Source: Spirochaetae bacterium HGW-Spirochaetae-3 (GTDB lineage: Bacteria; Spirochaetota; Spirochaetia; Treponematales; UBA12059). From it: a stretch of 64,000 nt of DNA. Positions 44,521-52,853 of the stretch are shown here, one piece after another (the stretch's first letter is position 1; each line of letters opens with the position of its first letter). The stretch spans positions 60,998-124,997 of the forward strand of contig PGXV01000010.1 in the NCBI GenBank assembly GCA_002839315.1, written 5' to 3'. The notes under the pieces were generated by a model that worked only from the letters and a program-made list of their open reading frames with translations, searched no databases and had not been told where the DNA came from. The translations under genes and the position numbers were made by a program.

Positions 44521-45398
44521 GCGGCTACCTTACCGCCCTCGTCGATCCCGCCATGCCCTTCGTGCGGAACGCGCTCGTCGCGGGCCTCCTGTCGGCGGTG
44601 CTCTTCGGTACGCTCGGGGCCGTAGTAACGGTCAAGCGTATCGCGGGCCTCGCGGGAGCGATATCCCACGCGGTACTCGGCGGCATCGGCATGGCGCTGT
44701 ACCTCTCGGCCAAGGGCATAGTACCTAACCTGCCGCCCATCGCCGGCGCCATGGTATTCGCGGTGATATCGGCGGCCATCATCGGCTTCGTATCGCTCAA
44801 GGCCAAGCAGCGCGAGGACACGGTCATAAACGCGCTCTGGGCGATAGGCATGAGCGTAGGCGTGCTGTTCATCGCCAAGACCCCCGGCTACGCCGATCCG
44901 ATGAGCTATCTTTTCGGCAATATACTGCTCGTGTCCGGACGAGACCTCGTCCTCCTCGCGATCCTCGACGCGATAGTCGTTTTCCTGGCATGGCGCTACT
45001 ACCCGCAGATCGAGGCGAGCGCGTTCGACGAGGAATTCGCCAAGGTGCGCGGCGTCCCGACGGACGCGATATTCCTCGCGACGCTCGCGGTTACCGCCGT
45101 GGCCGTCGTCCTCCTGCAGACTTTCGTCGGCATAGTCATGGTGATCGCCATGCTTACCCTGCCGTCTGGCACCGCGGGCTACGCGGCCAGGAACCTGGCG
45201 GCGATGATGGTCGGAGGGACCGTATTATCGGCGGTATTCACGGTCGGAGGCCTCGCGGCGAGCTGGGCGCTGGACATGCCGGCGGGAGCCGTCGTCGTGG
45301 TCATCGCGGGGGCGGCCTTCCTGTCTGTATCCGCCGCGGTCGGGCTACGCTCCGGCAAGACCCGTACCGCGAAGCCATTAGGGAAGAAGAAGGCATGA
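44517..45398 (+). CDS. znuB: Zinc-type ABC transporter permease
   Basis: This 293-residue ABC-3 family permease has about eight or nine helices. Its start overlaps the ATPase stop (ATGA) with GGAAGG upstream. Family features are GLAGAISHAVLGGIGMALYL, DPMSYLFGNILLVSGRDL and GIVMVIAMLTLPSGTAGYAARN. It forms the channel of the metal importer and overlaps the regulator gene by four bases. Confidence 0.92.
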   Translation: MSGYLTALVDPAMPFVRNALVAGLLSAVLFGTLGAVVTVKRIAGLAGAISHAVLGGIGMALYLSAKGIVPNLPPIAGAMVFAVISAAIIGFVSLKAKQREDTVINALWAIGMSVGVLFIAKTPGYADPMSYLFGNILLVSGRDLVLLAILDAIVVFLAWRYYPQIEASAFDEEFAKVRGVPTDAIFLATLAVTAVAVVLLQTFVGIVMVIAMLTLPSGTAGYAARNLAAMMVGGTVLSAVFTVGGLAASWALDMPAGAVVVVIAGAAFLSVSAAVGLRSGKTRTAKPLGKKKA

Positions 45399-45796
45399 CC
45401 AAGGCGAGAATCGCCGTACTCGCCGCCATCGACGGCGCCGAAGAGCCGCTGTCCGCCTCCGGGGTCGCGGCGAGGGCGAACTGCGACTGCGACCAGGCGA
45501 CCGTATACCGCGCCCTTCATCACCTCGAGACGGCGGGATTCGCCGAATCGTTCGTACTGAACTGCAGCGAGCACGGAACCGAACGGTATTACGTCTCCGC
45601 CAAGGGTCCGCATAGGCATTGGTTCCACTGCGAGGGCTGCCATCGGTTCGTAGATCTCGGAGCCTGCAGGATCGGGGGGCTCGTCGCGGATCTGGAGAGC
45701 GAGCTCGGGCTTCGCGTAACCAGGCATACGATGTACCTGTCGGGACTATGCGCGGAATGCTCGGCCCGTAGCGCGCCGCGGGCAGGCGCGCATTGA
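45395..45796 (+). CDS. Fur-family metalloregulator (probable Zur)
   Basis: The start is ATG 45395 overlapping the permease stop (ATGA); the longer frame upstream is spurious. The 133-residue protein has the winged helix (ATVYRALHHLETAGFAES), then the metal-binding half with RHWFHCEGCHRF and a C-terminal CAEC pair, the structural zinc site. The H-rich segment GPHRHWFHC fits the sensory site. Location at the end of a zinc importer operon and the 19-base inverted repeat at 42763 argue for zinc-responsive autoregulation rather than iron control. It is short for Fur (usually about 140-150), lacking the usual N-terminal arm. Confidence 0.88.
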   Translation: MTKARIAVLAAIDGAEEPLSASGVAARANCDCDQATVYRALHHLETAGFAESFVLNCSEHGTERYYVSAKGPHRHWFHCEGCHRFVDLGACRIGGLVADLESELGLRVTRHTMYLSGLCAECSARSAPRAGAH

Positions 45797-45805
45797 GCGG
45801 GCGCC

Positions 45806-46801
45806 CTACTCGAACAAACCCTTGATCGCGTCCCCTATGTCGTCGCCCAGCTTCGACAGCCCGTCCCCGAACGAGCGCGCCGTCCTGGACAAGGGATCGT
45901 CGTTCTTTTCAAACTCGCCCCTATAGAAATCGAATCCCTGCTTTATCTCATCGGCTAGATCGGCCTCGTGGAAGCCGCGTTTCAGGTAATTCCCGTCGAG
46001 TATGGCCTGGTACTGTCCCGACACCGCCCAACTCTTGAGCTCCTTCAGACGAATTACCGGGAAAGGGTGGGATTCCCACACCGTATTGAGGATCTTGTGA
46101 AGACTGTCGAGTAAACCCTTCTTGCTTTCGTACTCCTCGGCCTGAGCGAAGAAATCATTCATGTTAAGCTGCGTCACGTCGTCGCCGCCGGCCATTTTCA
46201 TGAGCACGGCGTAATTGGGGTCCTCGAGCTGGGTGGCGAGCAGGCCCGCCCTGTCGGCGGTCAGCTCGCTCTTGCGGTCCCACTCGCGTAGCGCCGCGAC
46301 GACGGGAACGACGAGGAGCCTGGCGAGCGGTACCATGTCCATCGATACGTTGACGAGAAGCCAGAGCAGGGTCTTGTAGAGGGCGTGGCCGCTCATCACG
46401 TGTCCCATCTCGTGGGCGACGACGCACGTCAGCTCCTCGTCCGTCAGGCGCCCCACGATAGAGCTGTTGATGACCATGAAGGGCTCCTTGACGCCGTATA
46501 CGCCCGCGTTGAAGAACGGGCTCTGCGTCACGAAGACGTCGGGCCTATAGCCCCAATCGAACACGTCGACGACCCTGTCGAGCATCTGGTTGATACGCGG
46601 GAACTGATTCTGCGTGACCCGGACGGCCGATGATACGTGGAGGAGCTTGATGGATTTTTCGGTAGTCTGGCCGAAGATGAACTCGGCGACCTCGTCGAGG
46701 CCCTTCACCTGGCGCAACGCGGCGAGAGCGGCCTTGTCGGCGGGATGCTCCCACGACTTAGGATCGATACCGTATAGCTTCTTGGTCCTGGCTGCGAGCA
46801 T
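45806..46801 (-). CDS. M48-family zinc metalloprotease
   Basis: The 331-residue protein carries HEMGH at 130-134 and a third ligand in KSELTADRAG, the M48 pattern. A hydrophobic segment after the motif (ALYKTLLWLLVNVSMDMVPLA) may sit in the membrane, but the four-helix HtpX architecture is absent, so it is nearer the M48C-like soluble group. A region rich in aromatic and acidic residues follows (FFAQAEEYESKKG). The SD (GGGAGG) lies inside the 3' arm of a stable hairpin (46809-46842), so translation may be controlled. It follows pckG in the same direction. Confidence 0.85.
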   Translation of the reverse strand: MLAARTKKLYGIDPKSWEHPADKAALAALRQVKGLDEVAEFIFGQTTEKSIKLLHVSSAVRVTQNQFPRINQMLDRVVDVFDWGYRPDVFVTQSPFFNAGVYGVKEPFMVINSSIVGRLTDEELTCVVAHEMGHVMSGHALYKTLLWLLVNVSMDMVPLARLLVVPVVAALREWDRKSELTADRAGLLATQLEDPNYAVLMKMAGGDDVTQLNMNDFFAQAEEYESKKGLLDSLHKILNTVWESHPFPVIRLKELKSWAVSGQYQAILDGNYLKRGFHEADLADEIKQGFDFYRGEFEKNDDPLSRTARSFGDGLSKLGDDIGDAIKGLFE

Positions 46802-46808
46802 AAAGAAC

Positions 46809-46842
46809 CTCCCGACGCGCCGACGATGCCGGCCGTCGGGAG
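46809..46842 (-). promoter_or_regulatory. Hairpin covering the M48 protease ribosome site
   Basis: CTCCCGACG and CGTCGGGAG give a 9-bp perfect stem with a 16-base loop that can itself pair. Read on the minus strand the 3' arm ends in GGGAGG, the ribosome site, followed by TTCTTT and the ATG. The same element also looks like an intrinsic terminator for pckG. It may therefore act as a terminator, a translational lock or both. Confidence 0.55.
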
Positions 46843-46865
46843 CATTCTACGTCTAGCGTCCCGAT

Positions 46866-48689
46866 TTACGCAATCGCGTGCCTGGAGCGCTGCGTCACGG
46901 GATGGCGCAGACGGCGCTCGAGCCAATCGAGGCGGGAAGACAAGGCCTCGGGGAATCCGTCATGGAAGCTACCGTAGAACGCCCTGATACCTGGAATATC
47001 GGTCAGCCACTCGCCCTCGCGAACGGCCGCCAACTCCGCCATCGCCTCGGGTTTCACGTCGCAGCCGCTCATGTCGAGGGCGCCGGGCGCGGGAACGAAG
47101 CCTATAGCCGTCTCGACGGCCTCGCCCTCGCCGTCGCAACGCTCGAATATCCACTTGAGCACGCGAGCGTTATCGCCGAAGCCCGGCCACAGGAACTTGC
47201 CGTCGGCTCCCTTGCGGAACCAGTTGACGTAATAGATTTTCGGATGCTTTACGCCCGAGCGCTCGCCCATCCGGAGCCAGTGATGGAAGTAGTCGCCCAT
47301 GTTATATCCGCAGAACGGCAGCATCGCGAACGGGTCGCGACGTAACTGGCCTACGGCCCCGGTCGCGGCGGCGGTCGTCTCGCTGGAGACGATGGAACCC
47401 ATGAAGACGCCGTGCTCCCAATCCATAGCCTCGTGTACGAGCGGAACCGTGCCGGCGCGCCTGCCGCCGAAGAGGATCGCGCTTATAGGCACGCCCTTTG
47501 GATCCTCCCAGGCGGGATCGATGACGGGACACTGCGACGCGGGGGCGGTAAACCGGCTGTTCGGATGCGCGGCGGGCTTGCCCTTCGACGCGTCATAGGG
47601 TTCGCCGAGCCAGTCGGTGAGCCCTTCGGGCGGTTCCGAGCCTATGCCCTCCCACCAGACGTCGCCGTCCTTGGTCAACGCCACGTTCGTGAAGATGCTG
47701 TTCCTGTCCATCGACAGCATCGCGTTAGGATTGGACTTCATGCTCGTGCCCGGAGCCACGCCGAAGAAGCCGGCCTCCGGGTTTATGGCGTATAGCCTGC
47801 CGTCGTCGCCCCAGCGCAGCCAGGCGATGTCGTCGCCCACCGTCTCGACCTTCCAGCCGGGCAGGTTCGGCACGAGCATCGCCAGGTTGGTCTTGCCGCA
47901 CGCCGACGGGAAGGCCGCCGTGACGTACTTCTTCTCGCCCGCGGGATTGGTGATGCCGAGGATGAGCATGTGCTCGGCCAGCCAGCCCTGGTCCCGCGCC
48001 ATCACGCTCGCGATGCGCAGCGCGTAGCACTTCTTGCCCAGGAGCGCGTTGCCGCCGTACCCGGAGCCGTACGACCAGATGGAACGCTCCTCGGGGAAGT
48101 GAACGATGTACTTGTTATTGGAGTCGCAGGGCCACGCGATATCGCGGCGCCCCGGGGTCAACGGGTAGCCGACGGAGTGCAGGCACTTTACGAAAGGCCT
48201 GTCGCGGTCCAGTTCCTTGAGGATCGGCGCGCCCATCCTCGTCATGATGCGCATGTTCAGGACGACGTAGACGCTGTCGGTGAGCTCCACGCCGATCTGC
48301 GACAGAGGGCCGCCGACCGGGCCCATGGAGAAGGGTATCACGTACATCGTGCGCCCGCGCATGGAGCCGAAGAAGCGCTGCCTGAGCTCGCCCTTCATCT
48401 CCTGGGGATCGCGCCAGTTATTGGTAGGGCCCGCTTCCTCCCGGAAACGGGAGCATATGAACGTATTATTCTCGACCCGCGCCACATCGCCCGGATCGCT
48501 GCGCACGTAGAAGGAATTGGGACGCTTCTCCAGCCTCTTGAAGCTCCCTGATCGGAGCATGCGCTCCGCTAGCCTATCGGCCTCTTCATGACCGCCATCG
48601 CATACGTACACGTCGTCCGGCATACACATGGCCACGTTCTCGTCTATCCATTCTCGTAACCGCGCGTGCCTGATGCTATCGAGGTTCAT
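46866..48689 (-). CDS. pckG: Phosphoenolpyruvate carboxykinase (GTP)
   Basis: The enzyme interconverts oxaloacetate and phosphoenolpyruvate with GTP/GDP and links glycolysis to the citric-acid/succinate branch. The 607-residue length is typical. Visible features are the [14 protein letters not shown]-loop region, [32 protein letters not shown] (referred to here as a region), NNWRDPQEM near the N-terminus, and [28 protein letters not shown] precedes ATG. It stands downstream of a terminator and upstream of the M48 gene. Confidence 0.97.
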   Translation of the reverse strand: MNLDSIRHARLREWIDENVAMCMPDDVYVCDGGHEEADRLAERMLRSGSFKRLEKRPNSFYVRSDPGDVARVENNTFICSRFREEAGPTNNWRDPQEMKGELRQRFFGSMRGRTMYVIPFSMGPVGGPLSQIGVELTDSVYVVLNMRIMTRMGAPILKELDRDRPFVKCLHSVGYPLTPGRRDIAWPCDSNNKYIVHFPEERSIWSYGSGYGGNALLGKKCYALRIASVMARDQGWLAEHMLILGITNPAGEKKYVTAAFPSACGKTNLAMLVPNLPGWKVETVGDDIAWLRWGDDGRLYAINPEAGFFGVAPGTSMKSNPNAMLSMDRNSIFTNVALTKDGDVWWEGIGSEPPEGLTDWLGEPYDASKGKPAAHPNSRFTAPASQCPVIDPAWEDPKGVPISAILFGGRRAGTVPLVHEAMDWEHGVFMGSIVSSETTAAATGAVGQLRRDPFAMLPFCGYNMGDYFHHWLRMGERSGVKHPKIYYVNWFRKGADGKFLWPGFGDNARVLKWIFERCDGEGEAVETAIGFVPAPGALDMSGCDVKPEAMAELAAVREGEWLTDIPGIRAFYGSFHDGFPEALSSRLDWLERRLRHPVTQRSRHAIA

Positions 48690-48747
48690 ACCGAAGGTCT
48701 CCTTTTAGAGAATACTTTCTATACCCGAAACGTTCATCGCACAAGCT

Positions 48748-48766
48748 AAAACGACCCGGGCGGTCG
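48748..48766 (-). terminator. Intrinsic terminator between the methyltransferase gene and pckG
   Basis: On the minus strand CGACC-GCCCG-GGTCG forms a 5-bp stem directly followed by TTTT. It lies about ten bases after the methyltransferase stop and before the pckG leader. This is the most canonical terminator in the window. Confidence 0.6.
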
Positions 48767-48776
48767 ATGACGAGAG

Positions 48777-49967
48777 TCAGGACTCGAGCCTCCACGCGGC
48801 GCATGCGAAGCCCTTCTTCTTGCGCTCGGCGATCCGGGACCAGCCCTTGGGACGCCGACGCTCGAAACGGTCCATCGCCGATGACGGCATCGCCGCCACG
48901 AACGAGCCCCCGCGCTTCAACGCCCGCGTCGCGTGTATCCAGGACTCTTCCAGGGTATCGACACGAGGAGTGATATCGGGCATCTCCACAATAAGGTCGT
49001 AAGAAGCGTCGGGTAGCATGGAGGCGAATGGATACGAGTTTCCGGCCGGTCCCGACGAGCCCGACGCGACGTTCCGGGCGCTCGCCGCCAGGGCGAGCGC
49101 GTCCCTCCCGCACAGGTCGATCGTCGCGCCCCTGGCCCGGGCCTGGACATGGCACGCGACCCGACCGACGCCCGGATTTATGAACGCGACGCGGCGGGCC
49201 ATGAGCCCGGCCATGGCGTTCTCGCACATATCCATGGCCAACTCGCTCGCGAACGAAGGCGTATCGAATTCCTGCAGGCCCCAGTAACCCTTGAGGCGGT
49301 AGCTCGCCTTGCCCGCCTTCAGGACTTGCTCGGAACGCTCGACCGTCGTCCATAGCGAGCCGGGATCGGCGGGGGCGGCCGCGCCGCGGGAGAATACGAT
49401 GGCGGAATGGCCCGGACCGCGTTCCGAGAAGACTATCTCGGCGCCCGACGCCTTGACGGACGAGAGCGCGGCTTCGGCTATCGGCTCGACGACGACGACG
49501 GCGCCGTAGCCGCGATCGGATAGAATGCCGGGTAGATCGCGGAGGAAGCGGTCGAGAACCGGCGTTCCGGCCTTGGCAGGCACGTTGCACAGGGCCAGGT
49601 CGAAGCGCTCCGTCTCGATACCGTCCAGGAACAGGGCGCGGTCCACCGAAACGGGCGCGACCCGATTGCGCCTCGCGTTGCGCTCGCTGAAGGCGCAGGC
49701 CAGGGCGTCCCTGTCGCGCATCCGCAGCGTAGCGCCGGGATAGCCCTTGGCGCACGCGATGCCTAGAACGCCGACGCCCGAGCCTATATCGACGATCGAC
49801 CCTATGGCTGCGGCGTCGACGTTCTTGGCTACCGTCTTGAGCAGCAGCCTCGAGCCTTGGTCGATGTCGAAGGAACTGAAGAGCGCGTGCGACAGGTCGA
49901 ACGACATGTCGGCGCCCCTGAATTTGAAGGGAACGGTCTTGTTTACGTAGATATCGAATTGGTTCAT
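48777..49967 (-). CDS. Two-domain methyltransferase, RlmG/RsmC-like
   Basis: The 396-residue protein contains two methyltransferase-fold halves. The first has IVDIGSGVGVLGIACAKGYPGA (SAM-binding) and a position equivalent to NPPF replaced by NVPAKAG. The second is degenerate (VAFINPGVGRVACHVQARARG, LIVEMPD). The RlmG/RsmC/RlmK family also has duplicated folds, but with one active half carrying NPPF. Here neither half has an intact motif, so rRNA guanine methylation is uncertain. No ribosome site precedes ATG; TAGTAT lies ten bases upstream, so the mRNA may be leaderless. Confidence 0.75.
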   Translation of the reverse strand: MNQFDIYVNKTVPFKFRGADMSFDLSHALFSSFDIDQGSRLLLKTVAKNVDAAAIGSIVDIGSGVGVLGIACAKGYPGATLRMRDRDALACAFSERNARRNRVAPVSVDRALFLDGIETERFDLALCNVPAKAGTPVLDRFLRDLPGILSDRGYGAVVVVEPIAEAALSSVKASGAEIVFSERGPGHSAIVFSRGAAAPADPGSLWTTVERSEQVLKAGKASYRLKGYWGLQEFDTPSFASELAMDMCENAMAGLMARRVAFINPGVGRVACHVQARARGATIDLCGRDALALAASARNVASGSSGPAGNSYPFASMLPDASYDLIVEMPDITPRVDTLEESWIHATRALKRGGSFVAAMPSSAMDRFERRRPKGWSRIAERKKKGFACAAWRLES

Positions 49968-49977
49968 CGTTAGGCCT

Positions 49978-50007
49978 ATACTACGCTCCGCGGAGGCCTT
50001 CGGGCAA
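49978..50007 (-). promoter_or_regulatory. Promoter of the two-domain methyltransferase gene
   Basis: On the minus strand TTGCCC (50002-50007), an 18-base spacer and TAGTAT (49978-49983) lead to ATG 49967. The start of transcription would fall within a few bases of the ATG. CTCCGCGGAG, a perfect palindrome, lies in the spacer. Confidence 0.4.
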
Positions 50008-50015
50008 GCGGGCTC

Positions 50016-50510
50016 CTAGACCTTGGCTTCCTCGATGGTTTCCTGCTCGCGCAGCATCGCGACCTCGTCGCTATTGAAGATGTGGTCGATGTCCAGGATG
50101 ATGATGAAGCCGTCGCCGCGCTTACCGACGCCCTGTATGAATTCGGCGGCCAGCTTCGTGCCGAACCGGGGAGCGGGCTCTACCTTGTCGGCGGCGATCT
50201 CGACGACCTCGTGCACCGCGTCGGCGAGCGCTCCGACGACGACGTCCCCGTCCTGGCCCCTGACGTCGAGCACGATGATGGCTGTATCCTTACCGACGGG
50301 AGTCTCGGCCATACCGAACTTCAGGTGCAGGTCGATGACCGGTACGCCGAACCCTCGAAGATTGATTATTCCCTTCATATAGTCTGCGGTACGCGGCAAC
50401 TTCGTAATACGGGTGTATTCGAGCACCTCTCGGACCTTTCCAACGGATACGGCGTACTGCTCGTCGCTGAGAGTGAAGGTCAAGTATTGATTGAAAGCTG
50501 TATCTTTCAT
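50016..50510 (-). CDS. cheW: CheW chemotaxis coupling protein
   Basis: CheW links chemoreceptors to the CheA kinase. The 164-residue length and features fit: QYLTFTLSDEQYAVSVGKVREVLEY, TKLPRTADYMKGIINLRGFGVPVIDL and a final GFIIILDIDHIF. A very good promoter precedes it. Its presence here without other che genes is common in spirochaetes, where chemotaxis genes are scattered. It might pair with the diacid-sensor/MCP-hairpin protein at 32.5 kb, but that is speculative. Confidence 0.95.
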   Translation of the reverse strand: MKDTAFNQYLTFTLSDEQYAVSVGKVREVLEYTRITKLPRTADYMKGIINLRGFGVPVIDLHLKFGMAETPVGKDTAIIVLDVRGQDGDVVVGALADAVHEVVEIAADKVEPAPRFGTKLAAEFIQGVGKRGDGFIIILDIDHIFNSDEVAMLREQETIEEAKV

Positions 50511-50531
50511 CGCTGGATACTCCTATACGTT

Positions 50532-50560
50532 ACTGTAATACGTGGAGACAGTCGCGTCAA
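50532..50560 (-). promoter_or_regulatory. Promoter of cheW
   Basis: On the minus strand TTGACG (50555-50560), a 17-base spacer and TACAGT (50532-50537) form a strong sigma70-like promoter, starting about 15 bases before the GGAG ribosome site and ATG at 50510. There is no flagellar sigma28-type element. Confidence 0.65.
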
Positions 50561-50571
50561 ATGGCCGCGTG

Positions 50572-51510
50572 CTATAAACGTCCGGCAAGGATCGCATTCC
50601 TCCGGAGTTCCTCCGGCCTTATCCAGGACAGGCCCAGCGCGGTCTTCCTGAAATAGGCGCGGATCTCCTCGTCGGAGGCGGATTCGATGAACGGGCCGGG
50701 AACGAATCGGCCCGGCCGCCTCTCGGCAGGAAGCAGCAAGGCGTCCGAGCGCTCGGCGGGGCTCGTAACTTCACCCGGAGACGCCGTCGCGCGCGCGGAA
50801 TGGGGGCAAGCCGCTACGCAGGCGTCGCACCCATAGAGACGGCGGCCCCAGACCGAGCGGACCGGTTCGGGCACGACGCCGGGCCTGGTCGTCCAGTGCT
50901 GTATACAACGTTCGAGATCGACGCCCGCACCGTCGCGATCGATGGCGCCCGTCGGGCAGGCGTCGGCGCAGGCGCGACATGTCCCGCAGCCCCCCTTCGC
51001 GCCGATAGCCGGTACCGAGCGGTAGGCAGTCGAGACGTCGGGGAATCCAGGCGGCAGAAGCAGCGCTCCGAGCAGGCAGGCGGGGCCGTACGAGTACGAT
51101 ACGAGGAGACTCGATCGCCCGACGAAGCCGATACCGGCCAGCGCGGCCAGGGTCTTCTCCGGGAGACGCGAATTGACGATGGCCCTGAATCCCTTGGGGG
51201 GAAGGCCGAACGCGCCGGCGATCGAGCGCCCGGCGCCGAGGAGCAAGCGCGTAAGGGCGGCGTACCGGTTAAAGGCGGCGAAGGCCCCTACGCATAGGGC
51301 TGGAGGCTCGGCGGAGCTACCGCGCGGATCGTACGGTAAGGCGGCGACGACGGCGCCGGACGATTCGAGCAAGCCGTAGCGCTCTACGGCCGAGGGCTCG
51401 GACCGTTCCGCGAGCTCGAGGAGCCCTTCTCGGCCGATACAGGAGAACGAATGCAATCCAGCGGATGAGAATGAGGCCTCGATAACGGAAGCCGGGTCGT
51501 CGGGCGTCAA
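50572..51510 (-). CDS. QueG-like iron-sulfur protein (DUF1730 family)
   Basis: The 312-residue protein carries two [4Fe-4S] motifs, CGTCRACADACP and CDACVAACP, in a ferredoxin-like domain following a nitroreductase-like/cobalamin-binding region. This is the layout of epoxyqueuosine reductase QueG, which finishes queuosine in tRNA. It is shorter than E. coli QueG (379) and lacks the C-terminal HEAT-like domain. The start is TTG 51510, overlapping the upstream stop (TTGA); no other start looks better. Function as a true QueG is likely but unproven; a corrinoid-dependent reductase of other use is possible. Confidence 0.8.
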   Translation of the reverse strand: MTPDDPASVIEASFSSAGLHSFSCIGREGLLELAERSEPSAVERYGLLESSGAVVAALPYDPRGSSAEPPALCVGAFAAFNRYAALTRLLLGAGRSIAGAFGLPPKGFRAIVNSRLPEKTLAALAGIGFVGRSSLLVSYSYGPACLLGALLLPPGFPDVSTAYRSVPAIGAKGGCGTCRACADACPTGAIDRDGAGVDLERCIQHWTTRPGVVPEPVRSVWGRRLYGCDACVAACPHSARATASPGEVTSPAERSDALLLPAERRPGRFVPGPFIESASDEEIRAYFRKTALGLSWIRPEELRRNAILAGRL

Positions 51511-52739
51511 CGGGCCGCCTGGGCCTCTTTGCGGGCTTTCTCTATCTTCTGCATCTTCCGGTAGTACTCAGCCTGTTTTACGACCTCGCTCATATCCTGG
51601 ACGACGATCTTGTTGTCTATCAGGCGGAACAGCTTATTTGAAAGCAACTGCTGGGCTACCATGTTGCCCTCGGCGATCGGCAGGCCGACCATGTTGACCA
51701 GTTCCTTGGGCCCGAATTCGAAGGCGTACGTAGCGCCGTTCTTTATAGGTACGCGATTCTTCTCGAGCTGTATGTGCAAGGCGTCGTACATCCTGCCGAG
51801 CGGGTCGGAGATAAGGGTATTGGCGAGTTGCTTGTATATGAACCAGATGCGCTCGGCGAGAAGCTGTGTCAGCCTGGTGACGATCTGCGGCTGAGCCTGG
51901 ACCATCCGTTCGAAATTCTGCTTGTTGACCGCGAGCAGGTAGGCGTCCTCGTAGGCGATAGCGCTCGCCGAGCGGGGCTTGTTCTCCAATAAGGACATCT
52001 CCCCGAAGATGTCTCCCGCCTTGAGCACCGCCAGCAGCACCTCGGTGTTGTCGACGATCTTTGTTATCTTCACCGAGCCCTTCTGAATGATGTATAGCTC
52101 GGTCCCGGGCATGCCCTCGGAGAAGACCATCGTATCCTTGGGATAATAGCGGTTGAATTCCTCCGTGGAGCCGTCCAGGTACACGGCCTTGGAGTAAGGC
52201 TTTATCTTGGACATGCGCTCCTTGACCGCCTGGGCGTGCTGACCGTTGGGACAGAACTTGAGGTACTGGTAGTACGCGTAGTACGCCTGGTTGAACTGGC
52301 TCTGCCTCGCGTAGCATTCCGCCACCTTGTACAGATGCGACGGATCGATATCGGCGGATTTCTTCAGCGTGATACGGGTCAGGGCCTCGTCGAGGAAGCG
52401 CATGCGTTTAGAGAAGCCCATGATTATCTTCATGGCGACGGGCGTATTCTTCTCGATAAGGAGGCCGTACTGCTCGCGCTGCACGCTTATCAGCGTTACG
52501 TCGGTGATTGCCTGAGCGGTCTCGATATGGCTGTGGCTGGACATGGTCGATACGACGCCGAAAAAGTCCCCTGGCGAGTAGACGTTGCCGCCCTCTTCCT
52601 CCACGACCTCGATTTCCTTGGAGATACGGACCTTGCCCGATTTTATGATAAAGAAACGATCGGCGTTCTGCTTACCTTCGACGATAATATATGAGTCTTT
52701 TTTAAAATTGATGAAGGACAGCTGGAGCGGATTTTCCAT
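51507..52739 (-). CDS. Two-CNB-domain Crp-like protein
   Basis: The 410-residue protein has two cyclic-nucleotide-binding domains: about 5-120 (VEGKQNADRFFIIKSGKVRISKE) and about 205-320 (MPGTELYIIQKGSVKITK, GDIFGEMSLLENKPRSASAIA). A TPR-like stretch lies between (AECYARQSQFNQAYYAYYQYL). A C-terminal region to about 400 resembles a Crp winged helix (FGPKELVNMVGLPIAEGNMVAQQLL). Only the second domain has a near-canonical phosphate cassette. Such double-CNB proteins occur in treponemes as I recall, with no settled role. It is expressed from the strongest promoter in the window and overlaps the QueG-like gene by four bases. Confidence 0.82.
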   Translation of the reverse strand: MENPLQLSFINFKKDSYIIVEGKQNADRFFIIKSGKVRISKEIEVVEEEGGNVYSPGDFFGVVSTMSSHSHIETAQAITDVTLISVQREQYGLLIEKNTPVAMKIIMGFSKRMRFLDEALTRITLKKSADIDPSHLYKVAECYARQSQFNQAYYAYYQYLKFCPNGQHAQAVKERMSKIKPYSKAVYLDGSTEEFNRYYPKDTMVFSEGMPGTELYIIQKGSVKITKIVDNTEVLLAVLKAGDIFGEMSLLENKPRSASAIAYEDAYLLAVNKQNFERMVQAQPQIVTRLTQLLAERIWFIYKQLANTLISDPLGRMYDALHIQLEKNRVPIKNGATYAFEFGPKELVNMVGLPIAEGNMVAQQLLSNKLFRLIDNKIVVQDMSEVVKQAEYYRKMQKIEKARKEAQAAR

Positions 52740-52774
52740 GCCGTTACCATTTCTCCCGTCGCAAGGCTCGCTAA

Positions 52775-52803
52775 AGTATAGGGACGCCCCGGAGGGTTGT
52801 CAA
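52775..52803 (-). promoter_or_regulatory. Consensus sigma70 promoter of the two-CNB gene
   Basis: On the minus strand TTGACA (52798-52803, consensus), exactly 17 bases and TATACT (52775-52780) precede the ATG at 52739 by about 35 bases. A self-complementary GCCCCGGGGC (about 52832-52841) upstream may be part of the glyA terminator. Confidence 0.8.
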
Positions 52804-52853
52804 TCTCCGATGCGTCTCGAAGATAGCCCCGGGGCCGCCGAACGATTAATCTA

